From an uncultured Flavobacteriaceae bacterium (lineage in GTDB: Bacteria; Bacteroidota; Bacteroidia; Flavobacteriales; Flavobacteriaceae), in the NCBI GenBank assembly GCA_947497145.1, contig CANMFQ010000007.1, positions 166,697 to 230,696 on the forward strand: a stretch of DNA of 64,000 nucleotides. Direction: 5' to 3'. A program made the translations under genes and the position numbers. Positions 11,620 through 20,118 of the stretch are shown here, in pieces. Position 1 is the stretch's first letter; the number at the start of each line of letters is the position of its first letter. Under the pieces are notes generated by a model that saw nothing but the letters and a program-made list of their open reading frames with translations, had not been told where the DNA came from and ran no database searches.

Positions 11620-11983
11620 GAACTTTAGTTTAAAGAAGTTTAAATATAACGTTAAATTCAATATTTTATTTTTGGTATTCAAAGATCCATCTGAAATAAA
11701 AAAAACAGCTTAAGAATACCTTAAATTTACTTTTTAAAATTACAAATACTTTCCGAGGGGCTTTTTAAGTAAATCAAATATACGAATTTATAAACGTTAT
11801 AATTGCTATCACCTATCTCATTGTTTTCTATTTTGTTACCATTGAATCAATCACATATTTTGATTAAAAACTCTTCTAATATTCTTAACAGATATCGTGG
11901 TGTAATTTTAGTACCTTGCGGCGCTTACAATGCTAATTATGATTTACATTGCGTACGTATAATATATTGATTTTATTGAAATT
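11620..11983. other. Divergent intergenic region
   Basis: 364 bp between the divergent lipoprotein and LTA-synthase-like genes. It holds the lipoprotein promoter (-7 box and palindrome, 11775-11802), leaving a 5' leader of about 150 nt for that gene. For the plus-strand gene I find only a weak -7-like TACCTTG near 11917. Nothing else is recognisable. Confidence 0.5.
11775..11802 (-). promoter_or_regulatory. Lipoprotein promoter with the same palindrome as icd
   Basis: On the minus strand TATATTTG (11775-11782) matches the -7 consensus, and the 15-bp palindrome TTATAA-ACG-TTATAA (11788-11802) lies 5 bases upstream. Sequence and spacing are identical to the icd promoter, which points to one regulator or one promoter class serving both genes. 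Confidence 0.5.
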
Positions 11984-13924
11984 ATGTTGCTAAATAAATT
12001 TTTTAGAAAGCAAGAATATTTAGTATTGCTTTACAGGCTCGTTTTAGGCTATTTATTTTACTTTATCGCTAGGGTTTTATTCTTTATTTATAATAAAGAT
12101 ATTTTAAATGTAGATGGTTTTTCAGAATTTATTACCCTGTGCTACTACGGTTTAGCGTTTGATACTACAGCTATTTTGTATGTGAATTTGCTCTTTGTAT
12201 TACTGTCAATAATTCCTGTTTTTAATGCCACTTCTGCATCTTATCAAAAAATGCTGTTTTATGTATATTTTGTATTTAATTTGATAGGATACGCTTTAAA
12301 TTTTGTTGATTTTATTTACTATAAATATAATTTTTCGCGCACCACAATTAGTGTTTGGGAAGTGCTTAAAAATGAATCTAACGGCTTGCAAATGTTTTTT
12401 AGGTTTCTTGTAAGTTATTGGCATGTGTTTTTGTTGTTTTTTTTAATAGCCTGGTTATGGATGTTCTTATACAAAAAGGTTCGTATTACTCCTGAAATTT
12501 TCTCAGGTAATAAGTTGAGATATATTGCTTTTTCAGTTTTAGGTATGCTAATTATTGGAACGTTGTTAGTTGGGGGAATTCGAGGAGGCGATTTCAAAAA
12601 AAGCACGCGTCCTATTAATATGGTTGATGCAAGTAGGCATGTTACAAAAATTGAACATTCAGATATTGTATTGAATACTACATTCGCATTTATTAGAACA
12701 TTTCAAAAAAATACTTTTCGAAAAGTAAAATATTCGGTGCCTTCTGACGCGGTTGAGCGCTATTTTAAACCGATAAAGAAATATACAGACACGGTTGCTA
12801 TAAAGCCTAATATTGTGTTGTTTATTACGGAGAGTTTTGGTCGAGAGTATTTGGGGGCGTTTAATAAAAATATCAACATTCCTAACTATGTAGGGTATAC
12901 TCCTTTTTTAGATTCGTTGGCACAACATAGTTTGATTTATACAAATGCCTTTGCTAATGGTTATAAATCTATTCATGGCATGTCTTCAGTTCTGGCAGGT
13001 ATACCATCGTTTAAAGATGCGTTTACGTCTTCTGCCTATTCTAAGCAAAAAATACAATCAGTAGTTTCTGTTTTAAATGAAATGGGGTATGATACCTCTT
13101 TTTTTCATGGCTCAACAAATGGCTCTATGGGCTTTTTGGGTTTTGGAAATATTTTAGGTTTTGATCATTATTATGGCAAGGATGAATATAATAACGATGA
13201 TGACTTTGATGGTTTTTGGGGAATTTGGGATGAGCCTTTTATGCAGTTTATGAAAACCACTCTAGATACGAAACAACAACCTTTTTTTAGCACCATATTT
13301 ACCGTTTCATCACACGAGCCTTATGTGATTCCTGAAAAGTATGAAGGCAAATTTCCTAAAGGTAATATTCCCATGCACCAATGTGTAGGGTATACTGATT
13401 ATTCTTTTAAGCAATTTTTTAATGCAGCTAAAAAAGAACCATGGTTTGATAATACTATTTTTATTATCACCGCTGATCATGCTAATCAGATTTATTATAC
13501 CGATACCTATGGTAAGGTTGGTAATAGAAATACTGTACCTATAATGATTTATAAACCTGACGGAAGTTTACAGGGAGAGAATAACGATTTAGCCCAACAA
13601 ATAGACATTTATCCTACTATTTTAAAATTGGTTGGCTACTCAAAACCTTTTAGAAGTTGGGGTAGAAGCTTAGTAGGAGAAAGTAGTGTAGAGCCTTTTG
13701 TTATAAATAGAGGTGGAGCACCGTATAGATTACAAAGGGGGAATTATATGTGTACGTTTGACGGAGAAAAGGCTATTGGCTTTTATGCCATCAATGACTT
13801 GGCATTGGAACATAATCTAATAGGAAATAGAAATGCAGAAATGGATGAATTAGAGATTGCTTGTAAAGCTTTTGTGAAAGATTATTTTGATAGAATTGTT
13901 GATCGGAAATTAGCTTTAGATTAA
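11984..13924 (+). CDS. LTA synthase/MdoB-like membrane sulfatase-fold transferase
   Basis: The 646-residue protein has about five transmembrane helices in residues 15-215 and a periplasmic alkaline-phosphatase-superfamily domain from about residue 255 to 610. Visible metal and active-site elements are the Glu in FITESFGREYLG, the likely nucleophile Ser329 in NGYKSIHGMSS, the His in FHGSTNGS, and Asp-His in IITADHANQ. Relatives transfer phosphoglycerol or phosphoethanolamine onto glycans or lipids (LtaS, OpgB/MdoB, EptA). Gram-negative Bacteroidota make no lipoteichoic acid, so modification of a surface glycan or lipid is more likely. Many family members use Thr as the nucleophile, so Ser here is an assignment from alignment by eye. 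The gene is monocistronic and followed by a terminator. Confidence 0.85.
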   Translation: MLLNKFFRKQEYLVLLYRLVLGYLFYFIARVLFFIYNKDILNVDGFSEFITLCYYGLAFDTTAILYVNLLFVLLSIIPVFNATSASYQKMLFYVYFVFNLIGYALNFVDFIYYKYNFSRTTISVWEVLKNESNGLQMFFRFLVSYWHVFLLFFLIAWLWMFLYKKVRITPEIFSGNKLRYIAFSVLGMLIIGTLLVGGIRGGDFKKSTRPINMVDASRHVTKIEHSDIVLNTTFAFIRTFQKNTFRKVKYSVPSDAVERYFKPIKKYTDTVAIKPNIVLFITESFGREYLGAFNKNINIPNYVGYTPFLDSLAQHSLIYTNAFANGYKSIHGMSSVLAGIPSFKDAFTSSAYSKQKIQSVVSVLNEMGYDTSFFHGSTNGSMGFLGFGNILGFDHYYGKDEYNNDDDFDGFWGIWDEPFMQFMKTTLDTKQQPFFSTIFTVSSHEPYVIPEKYEGKFPKGNIPMHQCVGYTDYSFKQFFNAAKKEPWFDNTIFIITADHANQIYYTDTYGKVGNRNTVPIMIYKPDGSLQGENNDLAQQIDIYPTILKLVGYSKPFRSWGRSLVGESSVEPFVINRGGAPYRLQRGNYMCTFDGEKAIGFYAINDLALEHNLIGNRNAEMDELEIACKAFVKDYFDRIVDRKLALD

Positions 13925-14045
13925 ACTTGAATTCATCTACATTTTTTTTCTTGCAGGTATAGTTTTATCTGCTAATTAGATGAAAATATAATGGCATAAT
14001 CCTTTGGAGGTATTTTCTTTTTAATAGTAAAATGCTGAATATAAT

Positions 14046-14085
14046 AAAACCCATATCATTGTACGTATACATTGATATGGGTTTT
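14046..14085 (+). terminator. Terminator after the LTA-synthase-like gene
   Basis: A 13-bp stem, AAAACCCATATCA (14046-14058) against its perfect complement (14073-14085), with a 14-nt loop and a run of T. It lies about 120 bp past the stop codon of the upstream plus-strand gene. Confidence 0.75.
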
Positions 14086-14433
14086 TAGAAAAAGTTTACA
14101 AATTTATTTGTTTCATCTTACAATAAAACGGCAACCATTGATCGCATTTGTTTCCTTTTTCAATGTTTAAAAAAGAGTACAGTTCTTATTTTTTCTAACT
14201 ACTAAATAGCTGTTCGTGAAATTTAAGTCAGGCTTTATAATTGTCTTCTAAACATAAATAACCATGATTTAAAGAACGTAAACTATTTGAATAGTCTAAA
14301 ACTGTTTACTAAAATTTTAGTATTTTCTTTTTTAAGATATTCTAAAGTTACAAAAAATATCAAAAATTACAAAAAATACGCTTTATAAATAATTAACACT
14401 ATATTAACAATAGTTGTTAACAATTGTGTATAA

Positions 14434-14472
14434 AAAATCCATCTCTTGAAATTTATTCAAAAGATGGATTTT
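14434..14472 (-). terminator. Terminator after rplS
   Basis: Arms AAAATCCATCTCTTGAA (14434-14450) and its near-complement (14456-14472) form a 17-bp stem with one mismatch and a 5-nt loop. The transcript of the minus strand ends in a T-tract. It lies 22 bp past the rplS stop codon. Confidence 0.85.
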
Positions 14473-14494
14473 ACTATTTGCTTTCGCAGTTCTT

Positions 14495-14845
14495 TTATTT
14501 ACGAACTTCTTTGATTCTTGCTTTCTTACCAGTAAGTGCTCTGAAGTAGTAAATACGTGATCTACGTACTTTACCTCTTTTGTTAACTTCAACTTTTTGA
14601 AGTGCAGGCATATTTACAGGAAATATACGTTCTACTCCAACCGTACCAGACATTTTACGTATTGTAAAAGTTTCTGTAGCTCCTGAGCCTCTTCGTTGAA
14701 TTACAACACCTTTAAAGAACTGGGTACGTGTTTTTTCTCCTTCTTTAATTTCATAGTAAACAGTAATAGTGTCACCAGCAGAGAATTTTGGAAATTCTTT
14801 TTTAGCAACAAATTCGTTTTCTACATATTGGATTAATCCTTCCAT
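14495..14845 (-). CDS. rplS: 50S ribosomal protein L19
   Basis: The 116-residue protein carries the L19 pattern: FPKFSAGDTITVYYEIKEG, RTQFFKGVVIQRRGSG, ETFTIRKMSGTVGVERIFPV and the basic C-terminus RGKVRRSRIYYFRALTGKKARIKE. L19 sits at the 30S-50S interface. The length is normal. As in many Flavobacteriia it lies just downstream of trmD on the same strand, with about 215 bp between them and its own -7 box at 14916-14923. Confidence 0.98.
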   Translation of the reverse strand: MEGLIQYVENEFVAKKEFPKFSAGDTITVYYEIKEGEKTRTQFFKGVVIQRRGSGATETFTIRKMSGTVGVERIFPVNMPALQKVEVNKRGKVRRSRIYYFRALTGKKARIKEVRK

Positions 14846-14915
14846 GATTTATTTTTAATAATGATGTTTTGTACCAACATTCACGATTTTCGTCAGAGGT
14901 TGATTTAACAGTGTG

Positions 14916-14923
14916 CAAAAATA
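14916..14923 (-). promoter_or_regulatory. rplS -7 promoter element
   Basis: On the minus strand the octamer reads TATTTTTG, an exact match to TAnnTTTG, about 70 nt before the rplS start codon. No clear -33 TTG was fixed. Confidence 0.4.
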
Positions 14924-15060
14924 GTTAATAAATATAATGTGGCAAGTAGAATTTTACTTTTTTAAGTAACTTTATATTATGAGCCTCTGTTGTGAGGCTT
15001 ATATTCATAAGAAATATGATGTTTTGCAGCAAAAACAAGATCAACTAGGCCGCTTAGTGG

Positions 15061-15735
15061 TTATTTTAACAAATCGGGGCGTAGTTTTTCTGTTCGCTTT
15101 AATGCTTCATTTTCACGCCATTCTTCAATTTTAGGAAAGTTGCCGCTTAATAAAATGTCAGGTACTTTTTGTCCTTTATATTCAGCAGGTCTTGTGTATA
15201 CAGGAGGCGCCAAAAGATTGTCTTGAAAAGTATCAGTTAGAGCTGACGTTTCGTTGTTTAAAACCCCAGGAATTAATCGAATTACCGCATCGCATAAAAT
15301 GGCAGCTCCCAGTTCTCCTCCTGATAATACGTAGTCGCCAACAGATATCTCTCTGGTGATAAACATATCTCGAACTCTTTGGTCAACACCTTTATAATGA
15401 CCGCATAAAATAATTAAATTTTCTTGCAGTGATATTCGATTCGCTATTTTTTGATTTAAAGTCTCTCCATCGGGCGTCATATAAATAATTTCATCATAAT
15501 CGCGCTCTGATTTTAAGGCGGTAATACACTTATCAATAGGTTCTATCATGAGTACCATGCCGGCACCACCACCAAATTGATAATCATCTACCTGATTATA
15601 ACTTTTGTCTGTATAGTCTCTTATATTGTGAAAATGCACTTCAACCAAGCCTTTTTCAATCGCTCTTTTCAAGATAGAGGCTTCAAATGGGCTTTTGAGT
15701 AATTCAGGTAAAACGGTAATAATATCAATTCTCAT
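15061..15735 (-). CDS. trmD: tRNA (guanine-37-N1)-methyltransferase
   Basis: The 224-residue protein has the SPOUT-class TrmD pattern: [13 protein letters not shown] at the N-terminus, [11 protein letters not shown] near residue 54, [14 protein letters not shown] near residue 115, the knot segment [15 protein letters not shown] near residue 138, and [12 protein letters not shown] near residue 186. It methylates N1 of G37 in tRNAs with SAM, preventing +1 frameshifts. The pattern is complete and the length is close to the bacterial norm. The gene lies between a GNAT gene and rplS, all on the minus strand, a common arrangement in this family. Confidence 0.97.
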   Translation of the reverse strand: MRIDIITVLPELLKSPFEASILKRAIEKGLVEVHFHNIRDYTDKSYNQVDDYQFGGGAGMVLMIEPIDKCITALKSERDYDEIIYMTPDGETLNQKIANRISLQENLIILCGHYKGVDQRVRDMFITREISVGDYVLSGGELGAAILCDAVIRLIPGVLNNETSALTDTFQDNLLAPPVYTRPAEYKGQKVPDILLSGNFPKIEEWRENEALKRTEKLRPDLLK

Positions 15736-15753
15736 CTCGAAGTATTTTCTGCA

Positions 15754-16197
15754 TTATTTTGATTGCCAAAAGTAGTGAAAAGCGTCGGTATCTTTTTTCC
15801 AACCTAATTTTTCATAAAGATGTTGTGCAGGGTTGTCTTTATTGGTTTCTAAAGCCAATCCCTTATATCCTTTTTTTGTACAGTATTCTTTTGCGGCGGA
15901 GAGTAATAAGCTGCCAACTCTTTTACCACGTTGATTAGCACTAACAAACAAATCGTTTAAGATAAAGATAGGCTGCATGGAAACCGAGGAAAACGAAGTA
16001 AATAGTTGTGTAAAACCTACAGCTTCATTGTTGATAAATGCAATAAAGATAATTGACTCACCTTTTTGTATTCTGTTTGTAAGAAAATTATGAGCTCCTT
16101 CAATGTCTGATTTTTGCCTGTAAAAAATGCGATATTGGTCAAATAAGGGGGCTATTAACGAAATATCACCACTATGTGCTTTGCGAATTGTTGTCAT
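15754..16197 (-). CDS. GNAT family N-acetyltransferase
   Basis: The start at 16197 gives MTTIRKAHSGDISLIAPLF, the normal beginning of a GNAT fold; an in-frame ATG further upstream would run through the terminator hairpin at 16209-16235 and is rejected. The 147-residue product has FILNDLFVSANQRGKRVGSL (acetyl-CoA-binding R/QxxGxG/A-type loop, here RGKRVGS) and ALETNKDNPAQHLYEKLGW. It transfers an acetyl group to an unknown amine. The stop codon is 18 bp from the start of trmD, so the two are probably co-transcribed. Confidence 0.88.
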   Translation of the reverse strand: MTTIRKAHSGDISLIAPLFDQYRIFYRQKSDIEGAHNFLTNRIQKGESIIFIAFINNEAVGFTQLFTSFSSVSMQPIFILNDLFVSANQRGKRVGSLLLSAAKEYCTKKGYKGLALETNKDNPAQHLYEKLGWKKDTDAFHYFWQSK

Positions 16198-16208
16198 AAG
16201 TATAATTG

Positions 16209-16235
16209 AAAAAAGCTCCAAAAAAGGAGCTTTTT
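16209..16235 (-). terminator. Intrinsic terminator after the coiled-coil protein gene
   Basis: An 11-bp A/T-flanked stem (AAAAAAGCTCC at 16209-16219 against GGAGCTTTTT at 16226-16235) with a 6-nt loop, 24 bp past the stop of the 16260-16880 gene. It separates that gene from the GNAT-trmD unit. Confidence 0.85.
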
Positions 16236-16259
16236 AATTCAATAATAATTCAAATTGAA

Positions 16260-16880
16260 CTATTTAGCTTTTTTGTATTTGTTTATTTCATCTTGCAGTT
16301 GTCTGCTTATGCGTTGTTCTCTTTCTAATGCTCTACGACGATGATCTTCATACTCAGCTTCAACCTCGGCTAGTGATGTTTTTGCCTCTTGTGTTAAGGT
16401 GTTGCTTCGTCTAAACTTGTACATAAAAAACAACATCAGCGTTAATAAACCTCCTATAATAGACCATAAAATGGTATTGTAGGTGCCTTTAGAAACTAAA
16501 ATACCCAAGAATGACATGCTGTCCTTTTCTTTAATTACTCTGGAAAGATTGTTAGTGGTCTCTTCTAATTTTTCATTTAATGATGAAATTGTAGTTTCAT
16601 GCTCTTGAATGGTAGCTTTTAATTTTGCTGATCTTGCATTGAATCCTTTTAAAGAATCTAAAACATTTTTACGTAGTTTATCTAAAGAAATAGATCGTAC
16701 GACTTCATATTTTTTTCCTTTATCATTATAATTAAATGATTTTTTAAAAAGGAATTCAAATTGACTGTCTATAGTACCTTTGTCCAAAGATAATTCCTCT
16801 TTTTTGGAGGTTTCTTGAGCGGGTAAAATGGCAATTCCTAGTAAAAAAAATACTACAAATAGCGTTCTAAAACTTTTCAT
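16260..16880 (-). CDS. Exported, membrane-anchored coiled-coil protein of unknown function
   Basis: The 206-residue protein has a signal peptide (residues 1-21, ending ILPAQ), then a polar segment with LDKGTIDSQFEFLFKKSFNY, a coiled coil at about residues 75-118 (KLKATIQEHETTISSLNEKL), one transmembrane helix at about 125-152, and a second charged coiled coil to the end. It therefore has a periplasmic part and a cytoplasmic helical tail. From memory, homologues in flavobacterial genomes are often labelled tRNA methyltransferase, apparently because trmD is nearby; nothing in this sequence supports that. It has its own terminator. Function unknown. Confidence 0.8.
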   Translation of the reverse strand: MKSFRTLFVVFFLLGIAILPAQETSKKEELSLDKGTIDSQFEFLFKKSFNYNDKGKKYEVVRSISLDKLRKNVLDSLKGFNARSAKLKATIQEHETTISSLNEKLEETTNNLSRVIKEKDSMSFLGILVSKGTYNTILWSIIGGLLTLMLFFMYKFRRSNTLTQEAKTSLAEVEAEYEDHRRRALEREQRISRQLQDEINKYKKAK

Positions 16881-17025
16881 TAAAATGGGTGTTGAAGTTA
16901 AAAATCATTTAAGAGAACTAAAGTAATTCAATATTATCAATTACAAAAAAAAATCATGTAAATACCTCTTTAATAATTTAATGAAAACTCATGTTAAAAA
17001 CAGTTTTTAAAAAATGAAACCGATT

Positions 17026-18474
17026 TTAATAATAGGTGTAACGTCTTACTTTGGCAATATATTTGGCTAAACGAATAACTTGGTGAGAATAGCCATATTC
17101 GTTATCATACCATATATATAGTATAATGTTTTTGCCATTTTTATTTACGATAGTTGCTTTACTGTCATAAATAGCAGGTGCACAGGTGCCAACAATATCT
17201 GAAGATACCATCTCCTTACTTAATGAATATTTTATTTGTTCAACCAAATCGCCTTCTAAGGCATATTTTTTTAAAATGGTATTGATACCATCTAACGAGG
17301 TTTGGTTTTCTATTTCTAAGTTTAAAATAGCCAAAGATCCATTAGGTACAGGAACACGAATGGCATTAGAGGTTAATTTTCCTTTTAGAGAAGGCAGTGC
17401 TTTGGCAACAGCTTCACCCGCACCTGTTTCTGTAATGACCATATTTAAAGCAGCTGCTCGTCCTCTACGATATTTTTTATGCATATTATCAACCAAATTT
17501 TGATCATTGGTATAGGCATGAATGGTTTCAATATGTCCTTTTGTAACGCCCAGTGAATCTTCAATTACTTTTAAAATAGGGGTGATGGCATTTGTAGTAC
17601 AGGATGCTGCTGAAAATATTTTAGTGGTATCAGGGTGATACTCATTTTGATTTACGCCGTGTACTATATTGGGTATTTCTTTACCTGGAGCAGTTAGTAA
17701 AACACGTGAGGCGCCTTTTGATTTTAAATGCCTGCTGAGTGCTTTTTTGTCTCTAAAAGCTCCTGTGTTATCAATTATTAAAGCATTAGAGATGCCATAG
17801 GCCGTGTAATCAATGCTTTCGGGTTGTTCGGCGTTAATAATATGAACCGTAGTGCCATTGATGATTAATGCATTTTTTGAGGGATTAGTTTCAACTGTAC
17901 CCATAAATTTTCCATGAACTGAATCAGTTCGTAAAAGGCTAGCCCTTTTTTCTAAAATTTCGACAGTATTTTCACCCCTTGTTACAATCGCTCGTAAGCG
18001 TAATTGACTTCCTTTTCCCGTTTTTGTCATCAATTCTCGGGCTAGTAACCTGCCTATTCGTCCAAAACCATATAGAACAACATCTTTTGGTTTTATTTCA
18101 ATGGAGTTATTAGCGTCTTTCAACTTTGTAATAACAAAGGCTTTTACGTCATTAAAGTTATTGTCATCAGCATGGTATTCGTAGGTGAGTTTACCAATGT
18201 CAAGTTTTGAAGGAGGTAGTTTAATATCGTTTATAGCTCTGAGTATCTCAACTGAATCGAATATTGAAATAGGTTTTTGCACAAACTCTCCTGCATATTC
18301 GTGTAAGTGAATTATATCGCTTACGTTTTTATCTAAAATCTGATTTTTGAAAAGTACAATTTCAATGGCTTTGTCATACCACAAATCACAAGTTAGTTTA
18401 ATAAATTCAGTAGTAGCTTTTCTTCTATCCGCTTGAAAGGCTAATTCTTTTTCGTAAGCTCTTATTTTAGACAT
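17026..18474 (-). CDS. gap: Glyceraldehyde-3-phosphate dehydrogenase with N-terminal extension
   Basis: The 482-residue protein is about 140 residues longer than ordinary GAPDH (about 335). The extra part is N-terminal and helical (MSKIRAYEKELAFQADRRKA). The Rossmann motif GFGRIGR appears near residue 135, the catalytic Cys292 lies in SCTTN, and HAYTNDQNLVD and YDNEYGYSHQV are present. It oxidises glyceraldehyde-3-phosphate to 1,3-bisphosphoglycerate or runs in reverse. The Asp that ends the second Rossmann strand and holds the NAD ribose seems replaced by Thr (RAIVTRGEN), so NADP use is possible. Long GAPDHs of this kind occur in Bacteroidota. It has its own promoter and is probably monocistronic. 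Confidence 0.93.
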   Translation of the reverse strand: MSKIRAYEKELAFQADRRKATTEFIKLTCDLWYDKAIEIVLFKNQILDKNVSDIIHLHEYAGEFVQKPISIFDSVEILRAINDIKLPPSKLDIGKLTYEYHADDNNFNDVKAFVITKLKDANNSIEIKPKDVVLYGFGRIGRLLARELMTKTGKGSQLRLRAIVTRGENTVEILEKRASLLRTDSVHGKFMGTVETNPSKNALIINGTTVHIINAEQPESIDYTAYGISNALIIDNTGAFRDKKALSRHLKSKGASRVLLTAPGKEIPNIVHGVNQNEYHPDTTKIFSAASCTTNAITPILKVIEDSLGVTKGHIETIHAYTNDQNLVDNMHKKYRRGRAAALNMVITETGAGEAVAKALPSLKGKLTSNAIRVPVPNGSLAILNLEIENQTSLDGINTILKKYALEGDLVEQIKYSLSKEMVSSDIVGTCAPAIYDSKATIVNKNGKNIILYIWYDNEYGYSHQVIRLAKYIAKVRRYTYY

Positions 18475-18496
18475 TTTGTAATAATCAAAGTTTTTG

Positions 18497-18504
18497 CAAA
18501 ATTA
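18497..18504 (-). promoter_or_regulatory. gap -7 promoter element
   Basis: TAATTTTG on the minus strand, an exact TAnnTTTG match 22 nt before the gap start. A TTG lies 23 nt upstream (18528-18530), at the outer limit of usual -33 spacing. Confidence 0.45.
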
Positions 18505-18540
18505 TATATTTTTAAACTTTTTTATTCCAAAATCCGCAAA

Positions 18541-18567
18541 AAAAACACCCCTATTGGGGTGTTTTTT
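18541..18567 (-). terminator. Intrinsic terminator after the HtrA protease gene
   Basis: Stem ACACCCC (18545-18551) against GGGGTGT (18556-18562), a 4-nt loop, and A/T tracts on both sides extending the stem. It lies 17 bp past the stop of the protease gene and before gap. Confidence 0.88.
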
Positions 18568-18583
18568 AAATATTTACTATCTC

Positions 18584-19987
18584 CTATTGAAAAATCAGTC
18601 GTTCCCGTTCTCCTTTTTCATTAATCATAGTTATAATAGTTTTGCGATATTTTGAAATTTGGCCAAATAGATTTTTGGCATCTTGTATGTCGTTTATTTC
18701 TTGATTGTCTAATGAAAGTAGCACCTTGCCTTCTAGTCCATAACCACGGTACAATTCTGGAACACCAATGATTTTCACTCCTTTATCGGTTTTAAATCGT
18801 TTGCGGTCTTTTTTGGTTAAATTTTTAACCTCAAGGCCTAAATGCGGAATGTGTAGGGTTTGCCGTCCTTTTAACGTTACAGGCACTGATAGTAATTCTC
18901 CATCTCTTTCAATGGTTACTATAATTTCATCTTTGGGTCTTTTTGTAGATAAGTAGCCGGTAAGATCAGGGTATTTTTTAATGGCAATATCATCTAACTT
19001 TTTAATGATGTCACCTTCTTGTAATCCTGCTTCATCTGCACCAGACTCTTCGTTTACGCTAGCAATATAAACCCCTTCAATTTCACTTATTCCATGTTCT
19101 ATCGCATAGGGAGAGCTAAGGTCAACTAAAGATTCTATTCCTAAAAATCCTTTTTGTACGTTTCCATATTCTCTAATGTCTTCTACTACTTTTCTTGCAA
19201 TATTACTAGGTACAGCAAATGAATAGCCTACATAAGAACCTGTTTGAGAGGTTATTGCAGTGTTTATGCCTATTAAATCACCGTTGGTGTTAACCAAAGC
19301 ACCGCCACTATTACCAGGGTTAACCGCGGCATCGGTTTGAATAAATGACTGGTCGACCTTACCCAAATTTCGCGCTTTTGCACTTACAATACCCGCAGTT
19401 ACCGTAGAGGTAAGTTGGAAAGGGTTGCCTACCGCTAAAACCCACTCACCAATTTTGGTGTCGTTAGAATCACCAAAAGCTAAATATGGCAATTTTTTTT
19501 CTGCATTTATTTTAAGCAAGGCAATATCGGTATTGGGGTCTGTACCAATCAATTCAGCTTCATAGGTTTTGTTGTTGTTTAAAGTTACCTGTATTTGATC
19601 GGCTTTATCAATTACATGGTTATTTGTTACAATGTGACCATCAGCAGAAATGATTACTCCAGACCCTGATCCAATGTGTGCTCTTTGTGTACCACTTCCT
19701 GAGCCGTAAAAAAAGTCCCATGGACTCGTAACGTGGCTTATGGTTACATTTTTCACGTGAACAACAGCATTTACAGTGTTTTCAGCTGCTACGGTAAAAT
19801 CAATTTCATTAATACCTGCTCCTTTTGATGAAGTAGGCGTGAAGCTCGTATTAAAAACACTTCCTTGTTCGTTATTGTCAGCTTGAACAATGGTGTATTT
19901 TGTATTTTCAAAAAATAACTTATATGCTCCCAAAGTAATTGCTCCAGCAAAAATTGAGACCAATAGTAAACTTCCAATTCTTTTCAT
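18584..19987 (-). CDS. HtrA/Deg-family periplasmic serine protease
   Basis: A 467-residue envelope protease. It has an N-terminal hydrophobic signal or anchor (about residues 4-24), a trypsin-like domain with the triad His124 (NNHVID), Asp154 (TDIALL) and Ser227 (GNSGGA), and two PDZ domains from about residue 275 onwards, the first with GFLGIESL and GADEAGLQEGDIIKKLDD. The family degrades or refolds damaged periplasmic proteins. The length and two-PDZ layout match DegP/DegQ. It is the only gene between its own promoter at 20016 and the terminator at 18541. Confidence 0.95.
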   Translation of the reverse strand: MKRIGSLLLVSIFAGAITLGAYKLFFENTKYTIVQADNNEQGSVFNTSFTPTSSKGAGINEIDFTVAAENTVNAVVHVKNVTISHVTSPWDFFYGSGSGTQRAHIGSGSGVIISADGHIVTNNHVIDKADQIQVTLNNNKTYEAELIGTDPNTDIALLKINAEKKLPYLAFGDSNDTKIGEWVLAVGNPFQLTSTVTAGIVSAKARNLGKVDQSFIQTDAAVNPGNSGGALVNTNGDLIGINTAITSQTGSYVGYSFAVPSNIARKVVEDIREYGNVQKGFLGIESLVDLSSPYAIEHGISEIEGVYIASVNEESGADEAGLQEGDIIKKLDDIAIKKYPDLTGYLSTKRPKDEIIVTIERDGELLSVPVTLKGRQTLHIPHLGLEVKNLTKKDRKRFKTDKGVKIIGVPELYRGYGLEGKVLLSLDNQEINDIQDAKNLFGQISKYRKTIITMINEKGERERLIFQ

Positions 19988-20015
19988 TATTTGAGTACAT
20001 TTATGGTTACACCTT

Positions 20016-20023
20016 CAAAATTA
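20016..20023 (-). promoter_or_regulatory. HtrA gene -7 promoter element
   Basis: TAATTTTG on the minus strand, an exact TAnnTTTG match about 28 nt before the ATG. No clear -33 TTG was found. Confidence 0.4.
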
Positions 20024-20118
20024 GCTATTTTTAGGAGTTGAAAAATTACCTTTAACTACTTTTTAACTGCTAAAAATTCCTTAATAAAAGTTCTATCTTT
20101 ACGCCTGAAAAATTTGTT

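Larger units (their letters stand above)
13925..14494. other. Convergent intergenic region with two terminators
   Basis: 570 bp of AT-rich sequence between the convergent transferase and rplS genes. It holds one hairpin terminator for each gene, at 14046-14085 and 14434-14472. The stretch between them shows no open frame with family character and no tRNA-like structure. Confidence 0.5.

Noticed and set aside
11984..13924. Genuine lipoteichoic acid synthase
   Set aside because: The fold matches, but a Gram-negative Bacteroidota cell has no lipoteichoic acid; a transferase on other envelope molecules is more likely.
14404..14592. 62-codon minus-strand frame
   Set aside because: It lies over the rplS terminator and the rplS 3' end in another frame.
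16198..16221. Upstream ATG of the GNAT gene as start
   Set aside because: It lies within the terminator hairpin of the preceding gene and adds eight residues not found in GNAT proteins.
16260..16880. tRNA methyltransferase label
   Set aside because: The protein is an exported, membrane-anchored coiled coil without SAM-binding motifs; the true enzyme is trmD at 15061-15735.
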